Part shown: positions 1-8,314 of the stretch, piece after piece
Layout: every line of letters begins with the position of its first letter
How positions within the stretch are numbered: the first letter of the stretch is position 1
Program-made: the position numbers and the translations under genes
The notes under the pieces: model-generated
What the model saw: only the letters and a program-made list of their open reading frames with translations
Database searches by the model: none
Told to the model about the DNA's origin: nothing
DNA from: SMWN01 sp965221455
Lineage (GTDB): Bacteria > Pseudomonadota > Gammaproteobacteria > Eutrophobiales > Eutrophobiaceae
Assembly: GCA_965221455.1 (NCBI GenBank)
Contig: OZ244890.1
Span: 372,001 to 436,000 of the forward strand
Direction: 5' to 3'
Length of the DNA: 64,000 nt

Positions 1-2531
1 GGCAAACAACCTAGAAACTGGCCTATTTGCGCTGGCGTCCAATCTGATTTATCGATGTTGTCACACCACTCCCAACCACTAACATCGTTGCGCCGCCAGA
101 TAAAACTTCTCACCAATGCCTTGCGCTTGTTGTCTGTTGTATCAAGGAAGTGAGGCAGAAGAGTTTGCTCAATTGATGCATCGATAATAACGCCAAGCGC
201 GTACCCCACTTTGGCAGATGAAGAAACAGATTCGGCAAATCGGATGATACCCTCGGCACCATCCTGTTGAAAAATTTCCGATATGGCATTTTCACGCCGT
301 GCGTCGAGCTTCCTTTCCTGCTCTTGCCAATTGCCGTTCCTTTCGTAGAGATCAAAATCAGAATCAGTAAAGAGGTACTGATATAAATTAAACAGGTTTG
401 TTGGCGCGAGGTTTTTGGCAACTTGTTCAATGCGGGTAATCTGTTCGTCGGACAATGCCCATTTTGCATCGGAATACCGCCGATGTTTGCTTGTAAATTT
501 TGTGAGATGCTGCCAAATCGGAAGCCGTTGCTCTTCGGAGACAAGAGACTGGAGAAGTCGATCAAAAGCAGGTTCAGGCAGTTTGTCAAAATGATCAATC
601 AATGCGGAAAGCCGGGCGGTATCCTGGCCTGCGGCAGTCACCGCAAGTTCCGCATAAAAAGATGACTGCTGCCAGTATTCTTGATTCGTAACCTTTTCTT
701 CCAAATTATCAGGAATGATCTTGCGCCAGCTTGGTTTGTGCGATCTAGAAGAAGTCTGCTGTTGATTGGGAAGAAGCTGGATGAGCAAATTCCAACCGAT
801 ATCAGGCTGTTCCCTGAGTACCGCCTCCACCGCCACCTTGCGCTTGTCAATAGATGCCAGCGTTTGCGGAAGCCAGGGTAGTAAAATGGTTACAAGCGAA
901 TTGGATGGACGATTGGCAAACCGGCCACCGGGATCATGGCTGGCAAGTTCGGCAAGCGCAACACAGACACGAACCAGATATTGTTCATCCCAGGCCAATC
1001 CTTCCAAAGCCCGGAACAGACCAGTCAAATAATTGCGATCATAGCTTTCCTGGGAAAAAAGCTCATCAAAGGGGCCGGGGGTCAGGCGCATCTTATTCTC
1101 GACCGCACCAAGAAATTCACCTGGGGCAGCTTCGGACAGAGCGGGTAGCAAATCGTTCAGGCTACCCCAAAGAACCCAGTCAGCGTCGGTTAGCAGTTCA
1201 CATATCACCAGCACACAGGTTTCCTCCACTTCCCCTTGCGAGCAGTTACTACACGCATCAGGCTGGTTACCCAGAATGGCCAAACCCTCGGCAATGCCTT
1301 TTCGCAACACGTGTGAATATTTCAGCACCTTGCCATGAATGCTTGCCGCGTATCGTTCCTCGACAGGTAGTTCAAAAGCAGGATCTGGCTCCCTCAGAAC
1401 GGAAACAGCGAGCGACTTAAATTTATCCAGGTCCCGATCAAAAATGCGCGATCCCAGCAGTTCCCAAAGCCCGGTTCGATTGCCAACTTTCCAGACGCCG
1501 TTTTTAAGGGACAACGGGCTATCAGGGCAGTGCAATATTTCCCGTGCCTTCTCTAGCCACTCGTCATAACTGATGCCGAGCCAATTGGTTATCGTTTCAA
1601 GATCCTTTTCATTCTTGTCGTTCCAGCTCCCAATCAGAATTGCCAAGGCCAGAAAGGTCGCATCTGGGTGTTGAACCCAATCGGTTTTGGATTTTTCTTT
1701 TGCCCCCTTGAGCTCCTTGGGCATCTGCTCTATAGCTTTTGGCTTAAATGCTTCCAGAAGCTCTTCCGGCAGATTGTCAGGTGTGATGGTACCGGCGTTC
1801 TTATTCTCTTCTTGTACGATATTGACAATCCGTGACCAGAGCCAGAGCCACACCGGAAACTGCTGTTGGAATTGGGAAATGCGGGAATGCAACAGAGACA
1901 GGACAAATCCGCACTCGTTACCAAGATCGCAGGACAGTACATGGAAGTGGCGTAGGAATGCATAGAGTTCATGATCTGTAACATCGTTACCACCGTTTGC
2001 CTTTTTCAGGTGGTGCTGAATGGCCTTGAGTTTATCTTTTCTCTTAGCTGGACCGAATTTCGCCAGGTGGACTCTCCTGAAAAACTCACCAACGTCGTTC
2101 GTATGCCTCGCCTGCTCCAACAACCATAGAACGTTTGTTGCATCGGTCTTACTGAGTGGTCCTGTGATTAGCGCAATAATATCTTCACCCTTGTTGAACA
2201 CATCGGGATTATTGAAATCACTCCAGGCGGCTTGTACTACCTCTCCGAACGCGGCGTTACCCTCCGTAATATCAATGGAGCACTTGATCTGCCCGAGAAG
2301 TTTCCGTCGTTCATTGTTGCCCGCGTTTTTTACGAAAACAACGATGTCGTCTGTATTAAAGTCGTCAATCCTGGCTTGAAGCTGGATTTTCTCAATGGGC
2401 CAGCAGGGAAGACAAGGGGCATAGCCACCAGTGAGCATCAACGTGACAAAGGATGCTTGCACTCTTGATTCAAAACTATGTCCAGCACCACCAGTGCTGC
2501 GTGGGTTACTTAGGTTTTTTGTATTCATCAT
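1..2531 (-). CDS. Large PD-(D/E)xK nuclease-domain defence-like protein (partial)
   Basis: One uninterrupted frame runs from tandem ATG codons at 2531/2528 off the left edge, giving at least 842 codons with no stop. The N-terminus looks like the Mrr/Cap4-type dsDNA nuclease domain of anti-phage proteins. I see a GGAG..FE start (Glu20), Asp60-Asp61 before a hydrophobic strand, and a Q-I-K (residues 80-82), a D...QxK variant of the PD-(D/E)xK site. The rest is a long, mostly helical region with repeated aromatic and Leu patterns, such as LLPWLPQTL and GWNLLIQLLP. It resembles the sensor part of Avs/STAND-like proteins, but no Walker A (GxxxxGK[ST]) is visible in the 842 residues. It follows the restriction-modification genes in the same direction after a 267-bp gap. 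The nuclease assignment is reasonably safe; the Avs-like label is inference. The C-terminus is outside the window. Confidence 0.7.
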   Translation of the reverse strand, partial: MMNTKNLSNPRSTGGAGHSFESRVQASFVTLMLTGGYAPCLPCWPIEKIQLQARIDDFNTDDIVVFVKNAGNNERRKLLGQIKCSIDITEGNAAFGEVVQAAWSDFNNPDVFNKGEDIIALITGPLSKTDATNVLWLLEQARHTNDVGEFFRRVHLAKFGPAKRKDKLKAIQHHLKKANGGNDVTDHELYAFLRHFHVLSCDLGNECGFVLSLLHSRISQFQQQFPVWLWLWSRIVNIVQEENKNAGTITPDNLPEELLEAFKPKAIEQMPKELKGAKEKSKTDWVQHPDATFLALAILIGSWNDKNEKDLETITNWLGISYDEWLEKAREILHCPDSPLSLKNGVWKVGNRTGLWELLGSRIFDRDLDKFKSLAVSVLREPDPAFELPVEERYAASIHGKVLKYSHVLRKGIAEGLAILGNQPDACSNCSQGEVEETCVLVICELLTDADWVLWGSLNDLLPALSEAAPGEFLGAVENKMRLTPGPFDELFSQESYDRNYLTGLFRALEGLAWDEQYLVRVCVALAELASHDPGGRFANRPSNSLVTILLPWLPQTLASIDKRKVAVEAVLREQPDIGWNLLIQLLPNQQQTSSRSHKPSWRKIIPDNLEEKVTNQEYWQQSSFYAELAVTAAGQDTARLSALIDHFDKLPEPAFDRLLQSLVSEEQRLPIWQHLTKFTSKHRRYSDAKWALSDEQITRIEQVAKNLAPTNLFNLYQYLFTDSDFDLYERNGNWQEQERKLDARRENAISEIFQQDGAEGIIRFAESVSSSAKVGYALGVIIDASIEQTLLPHFLDTTDNKRKALVRSFIWRRNDVSGWEWCDNIDKSDWTPAQIGQFLGCL

Positions 2532-2545
2532 GATTTCATTTCAAT

Positions 2546-2591
2546 ATATCTAATGTAACTTTCCCATTATATCTAATGTAACTTTCCCATT
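2546..2591. repeat. Perfect 23-bp tandem repeat upstream of the nuclease-domain gene
   Basis: Two identical 23-bp units, each ending in GTAACTTTCCCATT, lie head to tail (2546-2568 and 2569-2591), 15 bp upstream of the first start codon of the leftward defence gene. Position and exact duplication suggest an operator or promoter element, but no protein is known to bind it. Confidence 0.75.
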
Positions 2592-2648
2592 CCACCATTA
2601 ACAAACCCGCACTACTCCAGCGCCATTGTTCGGGGCGGTCGAGCAGTC

Positions 2649-2694
2649 TGTCATTCCTGCACACTTCGTCATTCCTGCGAAAGCAGGAATCCAG
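2649..2694 (-). repeat. TGGATT-hairpin-AATGACG palindrome with one echo copy
   Basis: Read on the minus strand, CTGGATT is followed by a perfect CCTGC/GCAGG stem with a TTTC loop (whole element 2667-2694) and then AATGACG. Beyond that, the end of the hairpin (GCAGGAATGAC) is repeated once. The same element occurs at 4005-4032 and in reduced form at 19047-19074. ATTCC...GGAAT hairpins are a common class of short dispersed palindromes in proteobacteria. Confidence 0.75.
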
Positions 2695-2769
2695 TCAAAC
2701 CAATTCATCATATAAATCCTTCCACACCGGTCTGTCTTTTTCTTCGTGCGCCAATTTGTGTGATGTGCC
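2695..2769 (-). pseudogene. GIY-YIG endonuclease C-terminal remnant
   Basis: In one minus-strand frame the peptide EKDRPVWKDLYDELV ends at a TGA at 2697-2695. This is the usual ending of small GIY-YIG nucleases (N-P-x-W-x-D-L-Y-[ED]-x). Only about 25 residues are readable and there is no start codon. The stop codon abuts the CTGGATT start of the hairpin, as in the copies at 19-24 kb. A relic, not a gene. Confidence 0.5.
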
Positions 2770-2797
2770 GGGCTGGAGCGCGGCGTTTCCGGGGTGT

Positions 2798-3985
2798 TCA
2801 TTCCTTCACCCTCCATTTTCCTGTGAGTAGTTTTTGCATCAGGCCGCGTTTTTGGGTGTGGTATTGCTCGGTTAGTTTTTTGAGTAGATCTATTTCACGG
2901 CGGGCGACATCAAGAAGAGCAACAACTTCTTTCTGTCTTTCTAGGCATGAAATTGAAACAGGCAGTTTTATTATCTGTTTATCCGAAAGTTCCTTTTGGC
3001 CAGTTCCATCCATAATGTGGCCAATTCGTAGATAATAATTCTTTCTAGAAAAGAAGTAGAAAAGATACCTTGGGTCTAGTTTTAATTCATCAATGTCGAG
3101 GGTTGTGATTGCATTTGATGCAATAAAGCCATCAAGGTGAGATGGAACTATCCCGAAGCCTCCATTGTGGAAATTTTGCCGACCAATTAAGAATTCACCA
3201 GAAAACCTCTCAAAGTATGGGCGACCTTTTTTAGATAGCGTGATCTGAACATCACGTTCATTTGGCTCGATCCCCTTGCAATGAAGCTTAACTGTAAGTG
3301 GTTTCAGCTCTCCCACTTCCTCAATCTTTTGCTGTTTCATAATATCAGCATATTCAGATAAACGAGCACTGTATGATTTGAAACCTTTATCCATCAGGCT
3401 GTTTTGCAACCACTCAAACTGCCTTTCTTTGGCTTCAATCAGGTTTTGGGTTTTTTCGATGGCGGTGTCCCAGGTTTGGAGGGTTTCGGCGATGGCTTTT
3501 TGTTCGGGGAGTGGGGGGAGAACAACCTTTATTTTCTTAACTGTATCTATTTTCAGGTTTCGTACAGACGAACCTGCTGCATTTTTACTAAATTCGCTAA
3601 AAATCAGTGAAGAACTCAACAAATAATAAAGAAAATTACTGCTTAACAAGTCATTATCTTTGATACTAAGGGATAGCCACCCATCATGGATACATGCTTC
3701 AACTTGCATGATAAACGGTTTGCCAAAACTCATTGAGTTTGAAAGAATAAAATCTCCTGGTTTTACGATGCGGGTTTTTTTCAAACCTTCTTTTTTTATT
3801 TTTTTCTTAGTGCGATAAATATATTTTGAAATACCTTGAGTATCTCCAATTTTTAACCAGTTGTAACCACCTTCTGTATCAGTTAAATAATCATCTATTG
3901 GTCTTGGCGAACCTCCTCTAACGATATGGCATAGGTTGCCAATTTGTATTTCTTCCCAGCCTTTCGGAAGATTCAGATCACTCAT
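2798..3985 (-). CDS. hsdS: Type I restriction-modification specificity subunit HsdS
   Basis: A 395-aa protein with two target-recognition domains, each ending in a conserved helical spacer. The first half starts LPKGWEEIQIGNL and ends LPPLPEQKAIAETLQTWDTA; the second ends with QKEVVALLDVARREIDLLKKL and the typical tail RGLMQKLLTGKWRV. It should set the DNA sequence recognised by the HsdM methyltransferase and by any HsdR. Its ATG overlaps the stop of the RhuM-like gene in an ATGA, so the two are translationally coupled. The order hsdM-rhuM-hsdS is a common type I layout. The target sequence cannot be read from the protein. Confidence 0.95.
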   Translation of the reverse strand: MSDLNLPKGWEEIQIGNLCHIVRGGSPRPIDDYLTDTEGGYNWLKIGDTQGISKYIYRTKKKIKKEGLKKTRIVKPGDFILSNSMSFGKPFIMQVEACIHDGWLSLSIKDNDLLSSNFLYYLLSSSLIFSEFSKNAAGSSVRNLKIDTVKKIKVVLPPLPEQKAIAETLQTWDTAIEKTQNLIEAKERQFEWLQNSLMDKGFKSYSARLSEYADIMKQQKIEEVGELKPLTVKLHCKGIEPNERDVQITLSKKGRPYFERFSGEFLIGRQNFHNGGFGIVPSHLDGFIASNAITTLDIDELKLDPRYLFYFFSRKNYYLRIGHIMDGTGQKELSDKQIIKLPVSISCLERQKEVVALLDVARREIDLLKKLTEQYHTQKRGLMQKLLTGKWRVKE

Positions 3986-5367
3986 CCCACACCCCCATCT
4001 TTTTCTGGATTCCTGCTTTCGCAGGAATGACGGGGAACTTCGCCGGGATGACGGGGAGCTTCGCCGGGATGAAGGGGAGCTTCGCCGGGATGACGGGGGG
4101 CTTCGCCGGGATGACGGGGGGCTTCGCCGGGATGACGGGGGGCTTCGCCGGGATGACGGGGAGCTTCGCCGGGATGACGGGGAGCTTCGCCGGGATGACG
4201 GGGGGCTTCGTTGGAATGACGGGGGGCTTCGTTGGAATGACGGGGGGCTTCGTTGGAATGACGGGGGGCTTCGTTGGGATGACGGGGAGCTTCGCCGGGA
4301 TGATGCGTGCTTTCGTTGGGATGATGCTGATGCGTCAGTTTCTTCTCAAGAGCCTTGATTTGTTTATCAAAATCCGATTCATACAGGCGGTCCTGCTCTA
4401 TGCGGTATTTTTCAAACTCGCTTATCGCATGGGTTTTGGAGATTTCGGCGGTGACTTTGCCAGCGTCTTGTAAAATCTCCCGATCTGTAGCGGCAATAAA
4501 GCGGTTTAGGCGTTCTTCCCAATCGGCCATGGTCATGGGTATTTTTCTGAGTGCCATATCTTCGGCAACATCCAGATAGGCGTTCACCAGCCTTTGCAGT
4601 TGTACCATTTCATCTTTGCTCAAATAATTTTTGGCAACGCTAACATCAAATTGCTGAATCTTGCCTTCCGGTGCATCTTTCCATGTGGTTAGGCCCATAT
4701 TGGCTTGCTCGGCATCGGCGCGGGTGTAAATAACCTCGGCGGCGGTTTGTCCGTGAATCGCCCAATGCAATTTATTCTGCACCGTCGCAAAAAAACGTTT
4801 GGTGGCCTGTGCTGTAACATCGTAATCAATCGAGGTTGCATAAATGTCGGTAATTTTTTGGTAAAACTTCCGCTCGGACAGCCGTATTTCCCGGATTTTT
4901 TCAAGCTGGCGTTCGAAAAATTCATTATCCAGCACGCTACCGCCTGCTTTCAGGCGCTCTTCATCCATGGTCCAGCCTTGAATGGTATAGTCCTTAACGA
5001 TGCCGTTTGCCCATTTGCGGAATTGAACGGCGCGCTCGTTTTCAATTTTAAAGCCTACGGCAATAATGGCTTGCAGGCTGTAATGCCTGGTGTTGTAGTT
5101 TTTTCCATCAGCGGCAGTCGTTAAGTATTGCTTAATCACTGAATTTTCTTCCAGCTCGTTATCGGTAAAGATGCGTTTTAAGTGCTGGTTGACGGCTGAA
5201 ACCGAAACATCATATAGCGTTGCCATCATTTTTTGCGTCAGCCAGATATTTTCATCCTCATAGCGCATTTCAACGCTGGATCCCGTATCACCAACAGCGG
5301 CCACAAAGGTCAGATATTCCGCCGCTGATGAGCGTATTGTCGGCACCTGGTTTTTCTTTTTACTCAT
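3982..5367 (-). CDS. rhuM: RhuM-family protein with a repeat-derived C-terminal tail
   Basis: 461 aa. Residues ~15-335 match the RhuM (virulence protein) family often inserted in type I operons: IWLTQKMMATLYDVSVSAVN near the N-terminus (a DNA-binding-like KilA/Bro-type segment), then the KNYNTRHYSLQAIIAVGF motif. Its role is not established. From about residue 350 the protein becomes a heptad repeat of the PRHPGEA type (14 copies), then RHSCESRNPE, then the stop. This tail is the translation of the 21-bp tandem array and hairpin at 4005-4322, so the natural C-terminus has been replaced or extended by repeat DNA without breaking the ATGA coupling to hsdS. The ATG overlaps the hsdM stop. Confidence 0.9.
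   Translation of the reverse strand: MSKKKNQVPTIRSSAAEYLTFVAAVGDTGSSVEMRYEDENIWLTQKMMATLYDVSVSAVNQHLKRIFTDNELEENSVIKQYLTTAADGKNYNTRHYSLQAIIAVGFKIENERAVQFRKWANGIVKDYTIQGWTMDEERLKAGGSVLDNEFFERQLEKIREIRLSERKFYQKITDIYATSIDYDVTAQATKRFFATVQNKLHWAIHGQTAAEVIYTRADAEQANMGLTTWKDAPEGKIQQFDVSVAKNYLSKDEMVQLQRLVNAYLDVAEDMALRKIPMTMADWEERLNRFIAATDREILQDAGKVTAEISKTHAISEFEKYRIEQDRLYESDFDKQIKALEKKLTHQHHPNESTHHPGEAPRHPNEAPRHSNEAPRHSNEAPRHSNEAPRHPGEAPRHPGEAPRHPGEAPRHPGEAPRHPGEAPRHPGEAPLHPGEAPRHPGEVPRHSCESRNPEKDGGVG
4005..4322. repeat. Hairpin followed by 14 tandem 21-bp echo units
   Basis: On the plus strand, CTGGATT plus a CCTGC/GCAGG stem plus AATGACGG occupies 4005-4032. It is followed by about 14 units of 21 bp (consensus GACGGGGAGCTTCGCCGGGAT) running to about 4322, with variants such as TTCGTTGG. 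The unit resembles the end of the hairpin (TTTCGCAGGAATGACGGGG). Being a multiple of three, the array stays in frame inside the RhuM-like gene on the other strand and encodes its heptad tail. Confidence 0.9.
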
Positions 5368-6896
5368 GCCGCCACTTGTTTGAGAAGGCTCGCCATTTCG
5401 CCACGCACTCCTGCCAGTTCGCCTTCCAGTGATTCGATTTCCTGCTGAACGGCTTCGATGTCGATCTCGGCTTCTGCTTCGAAGGTGTCGACGTAGCGCG
5501 GGATGTTGAGGTTGTAGTCGTTTTCTTGCAGTTCTTCATGGCTTGCCAGATGGGCGTATTTTTGTTGCTTCCGGCGATTGTCATAGGCATTCAGGATTTT
5601 TTCTATATGCTCATCCAGCAGGGTGTTTTGGTTTTTGCCCGGTTGGTAGTCCCGGCTGGCGTCAATGAACAGGATGTCTTGACGGTCTTCGTTGGCGCCG
5701 CCGGTTTCGCGGGAGCGGTCAAAGATCAGGATGGCAACCGGGATGGATGTGGTCGGGAACAGGTTGCCGGGCAGGCCGATCACGGCATCCAGCAGGTTGT
5801 CCCGGATGAGTTTCTCGCGGATACGCCCTTCGGCTGCACCACGGAATAACACTCCGTGAGGCGCAACGACTGCAATACGGCCCTGTTTTTCTATGGCGGC
5901 TTCGATCATGTGGCTGATGAAGGCGTAGTCGCCTTTGGATTTCGGTGGTACGCCGCGCCAGAAGCGGTTCCAGGTGTCGGTTTGCGCCTCTTCCTCACCC
6001 CATTTGTCCAGCGAGAATGGCGGGTTGGCGACGATGTTGTGGAATTTCATCAGGCGGTCATTTTCTACCAGGCTTGGGGATGTCAGCGTATTACACCATT
6101 CAATGCGGGCGGAGTCCGCGCCATGCAGGAACATGTTCATGCGGCACAAGGCCCATGTGCTGCCGTTGACTTCCATGCCGTACAGGGCACAGTTGTGATC
6201 GCCGATGGCCCTGGCGGCTTCAATCAGGAGTCCGCCCGAGCCACAGGAGGGGTCGCAAATCCGCGCACCGGCCTCGGGTTTGCAGAGTTTGGCAACCAGT
6301 TCGGAAACCTTGTGCGGGGTGTAGAATTCGCCGGCTTTCTTGCCGGCATCGGAGGCAAATTTTTCGATGAGGTAGATATAGGTGTCGCCGATGACGTCTC
6401 CTGATATGCGGCTGGGGCGCATGTCCAGTTGTGGCTTTTGAAAATCTTCCAGTAGCATTTTCAGGCGACGGTTGCGGTCTTTGGTTTGGCCGAGGTTTGC
6501 TTCGGAGTTGAAGTCGATGTTGCGGAACACGCCTTCGAGCTTGAGCTTGTTTTGGTCTTCTATGGCCTCCAGCGCGATGTTGATGAGTTCGCCGATATTG
6601 GTTTCGTTGCGTTTTTCATAGAGGTCATAAAAGCCGGTATCTTGCGGCAAGACAAAGCGTTCGCGTTCCAGCTTGCGGCGGATACGCACATCATCATCGC
6701 CATATTGTTTGCGATATTCCTCGAAGGTGTCCTGCCAAACATCTGATATGTATTTGAGGAACAGCATCACCAGGATGTAGTCTTTATATTGTGTTGCATC
6801 CATGACGCCACGAAAGGTGTCGCAAGCGGCCCATGCGGCGTTGTTGATGTCTTGCTGTTTGGTTGGTTCATGCGTCATTTTTTCTGCTCCATTCAA
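5364..6896 (-). CDS. hsdM: Type I restriction-modification DNA methyltransferase HsdM
   Basis: 510-aa N6-adenine methyltransferase. The N-terminal HsdM_N region contains YILVMLFLKYISDVW. The SAM-binding motif GEFYTPHKVSELVAKL, then DPSCGSGGLLIEAA, marks the catalytic domain, and the NPPF catalytic motif lies in NIVANPPFSLDKWGEE. The C-terminal part carries the GRIAVVAPHGVLFRG and AVIGLPGNLFPTTSIP blocks typical of type I M subunits. It should form M2S with HsdS and methylate adenine in the target. Both ends overlap neighbours by 4 bp. Two in-frame starts exist (M1 or M7); the first overlaps the upstream stop and is preferred. Confidence 0.97.
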   Translation of the reverse strand: MNGAEKMTHEPTKQQDINNAAWAACDTFRGVMDATQYKDYILVMLFLKYISDVWQDTFEEYRKQYGDDDVRIRRKLERERFVLPQDTGFYDLYEKRNETNIGELINIALEAIEDQNKLKLEGVFRNIDFNSEANLGQTKDRNRRLKMLLEDFQKPQLDMRPSRISGDVIGDTYIYLIEKFASDAGKKAGEFYTPHKVSELVAKLCKPEAGARICDPSCGSGGLLIEAARAIGDHNCALYGMEVNGSTWALCRMNMFLHGADSARIEWCNTLTSPSLVENDRLMKFHNIVANPPFSLDKWGEEEAQTDTWNRFWRGVPPKSKGDYAFISHMIEAAIEKQGRIAVVAPHGVLFRGAAEGRIREKLIRDNLLDAVIGLPGNLFPTTSIPVAILIFDRSRETGGANEDRQDILFIDASRDYQPGKNQNTLLDEHIEKILNAYDNRRKQQKYAHLASHEELQENDYNLNIPRYVDTFEAEAEIDIEAVQQEIESLEGELAGVRGEMASLLKQVAA

Positions 6897-7366
6897 ATAC
6901 TTTCTATCGCATTGCGTTTGATGATGAGTTCAATGTTTTTTTGTTTTCTGCTTACACGAAAACTTTTACCTTTCTCTAAAGAAACCACGCAAGATATCGC
7001 ACTCCTCTGTTCTAACTCTTCTTTGGTAAATAACTTATGGATATCTTCCGGAGAGATAGCACATACTTCCATAATTGTGTCTCCATCGATCACTTTCGCC
7101 TCAACGCAGACAAGGCAAAAGTGGCAATTATCACGATAGGTCAGGTCAACAAAGTCCCACGCCAAACCATTATTTTTCTTTTTTGTCCGGGCTGTGGCAT
7201 CGTACTTGATCAATATTGAAAGCTCGCTGTTGCGCTCTGTTTCAACGTTGTAAAGTGCGCGATTTTCCTTTTCATCCCATTCAATAAGGCTGATTTTGTT
7301 GGTTTTGTTACGGGTTATTTTTGATAAAACAGCACCGTGAAATAACTCCAATTGTTTAATACTCAT
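6893..7366 (-). CDS. Conserved-looking hypothetical protein in the RM operon
   Basis: 157 aa, family not recognised. It begins MSIKQLELFHGAVLSKI and contains a basic stretch (TARTKKKNN), an acidic/aromatic core (LAWDFVDLTYRDN) and a basic C-terminus. No signal peptide, membrane helix or obvious catalytic motif is visible. It overlaps the DUF2188 gene upstream by 11 bp and hsdM downstream by 4 bp, so it is almost certainly co-translated with the methyltransferase. That suggests an accessory or regulatory part of the island, but no function can be assigned from sequence. Confidence 0.8.
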   Translation of the reverse strand: MSIKQLELFHGAVLSKITRNKTNKISLIEWDEKENRALYNVETERNSELSILIKYDATARTKKKNNGLAWDFVDLTYRDNCHFCLVCVEAKVIDGDTIMEVCAISPEDIHKLFTKEELEQRSAISCVVSLEKGKSFRVSRKQKNIELIIKRNAIESI

Positions 7367-7619
7367 GATGAGGTTCCTCCTGGATTATATTTATATTCTT
7401 TGGTGGATACGGATCATTACCGTAACTGTTACCGGCCCTGATTCTACCGTCGAGGCCATGGATTTTGGTATCTGATTGTTGGTTGCGGTCGATTTGCGCG
7501 GCATATGCAATCGCTGCTTGTTGCGTTTCCGTGATTTTCGTTGCCTTGCTGTTGCCTGCGCCTGTAACGGCCCATCCGTCCGTGTGCTTGACTACATGTT
7601 GGTTTTTTCCTCGTGTCAT
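7356..7619 (-). CDS. DUF2188 domain-containing protein
   Basis: 87 aa with the DUF2188 pattern: N-terminal HVVKHTDGWAVTGAGNSKAT (two short strands), a helix with repeated Gln and Ala, then IHGLDGRIRAGNSYGNDPYP. DUF2188 proteins are small, soluble, widespread in defence and mobile loci, and without known function. Here the gene sits between the half-HsdS and the hsdM-linked unknown gene, all on the same strand, with an ATG preceded by AAGGAT. Identification is good at domain level only. Confidence 0.88.
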   Translation of the reverse strand: MTRGKNQHVVKHTDGWAVTGAGNSKATKITETQQAAIAYAAQIDRNQQSDTKIHGLDGRIRAGNSYGNDPYPPKNINIIQEEPHHEY

Positions 7620-7668
7620 CGTATTAAATCCTTGCTGTTAAAGCAGGTTTGAACCGGGACCAATGTTG

Positions 7669-8280
7669 CTAAATCGAAACCGGTTTTTTATTACTCGCTG
7701 TTGGGCGAGATTGTGATGCCATCTGCATCAAAATGCCTTGTGCGTATACCGCTTTGCGTTTTTTGATTTTTTCAAGGAGCTGCTGCTCCTGCATTACGAG
7801 ACTGAAAAAGTCAGCAATTTTTCTTTGTTGCTGTAACGAAGGCAGATTAACCTGCAAATCTTCCAGGCTCTGCTTGCTGACCATCTTTATCATACTGCCT
7901 TCTGATCTGGAGGCCAGATAAGATTGCGAAGATAGTTGGTTGATCCACCAAAGCAAAAACTCGGGAACGACCTGTTTGATATCAGGCCGCACGCGGAATA
8001 GTGGCGCAGCCACGATGGTATTTTCAGCATTTTCTTGCAGCAGGGCAGCGGTATTGGTCTGACCGCGAGAACGGAAAATAATATCTCCTGGCTTGACGAG
8101 TTGATTCGGCTTGGGCTTTGCGTGGTCGATGTGAATACTTTCATTTAGATGTACCGAGTTATCATCACCAAGGTCTTTCATCTGAATGACTTTAACGCTG
8201 CCGTGCCTGGATGTTTCAATCCGGGAGCGAAACGTCACTCCCGATGAAACCATAGCGATATCTTTTAGCTTCGAAATCAT
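7669..8280 (-). CDS. Half-length HsdS-like protein (single recognition domain)
   Basis: 204 aa from the ATG at 8280. It begins MISKLKDIAMVSSGVTFRSR, has PGDIIFRSRGQTNTAALL in the middle, and ends with the conserved spacer block LPSLQQQRKIADFFSLVMQE plus a coiled segment. This is one target-recognition domain plus one spacer helix, about half of a normal HsdS. Such proteins can pair to rebuild a full S subunit or belong to other modification systems. A TTG further upstream (8343) is in frame but is the -35 box of a good promoter, so the later ATG is preferred. It is the first gene of the operon. Confidence 0.85.
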   Translation of the reverse strand: MISKLKDIAMVSSGVTFRSRIETSRHGSVKVIQMKDLGDDNSVHLNESIHIDHAKPKPNQLVKPGDIIFRSRGQTNTAALLQENAENTIVAAPLFRVRPDIKQVVPEFLLWWINQLSSQSYLASRSEGSMIKMVSKQSLEDLQVNLPSLQQQRKIADFFSLVMQEQQLLEKIKKRKAVYAQGILMQMASQSRPTASNKKPVSI

Positions 8281-8314
8281 CTTAAAAAAATTATATGTAA
8301 TTAGGTTACAGAGA

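Noticed and set aside
4027..4473. Plus-strand frame with repeated GFAGMTG
   Set aside because: It is the antisense reading of the 21-bp array inside the RhuM-like gene; the opposite strand is coupled to hsdM and hsdS.
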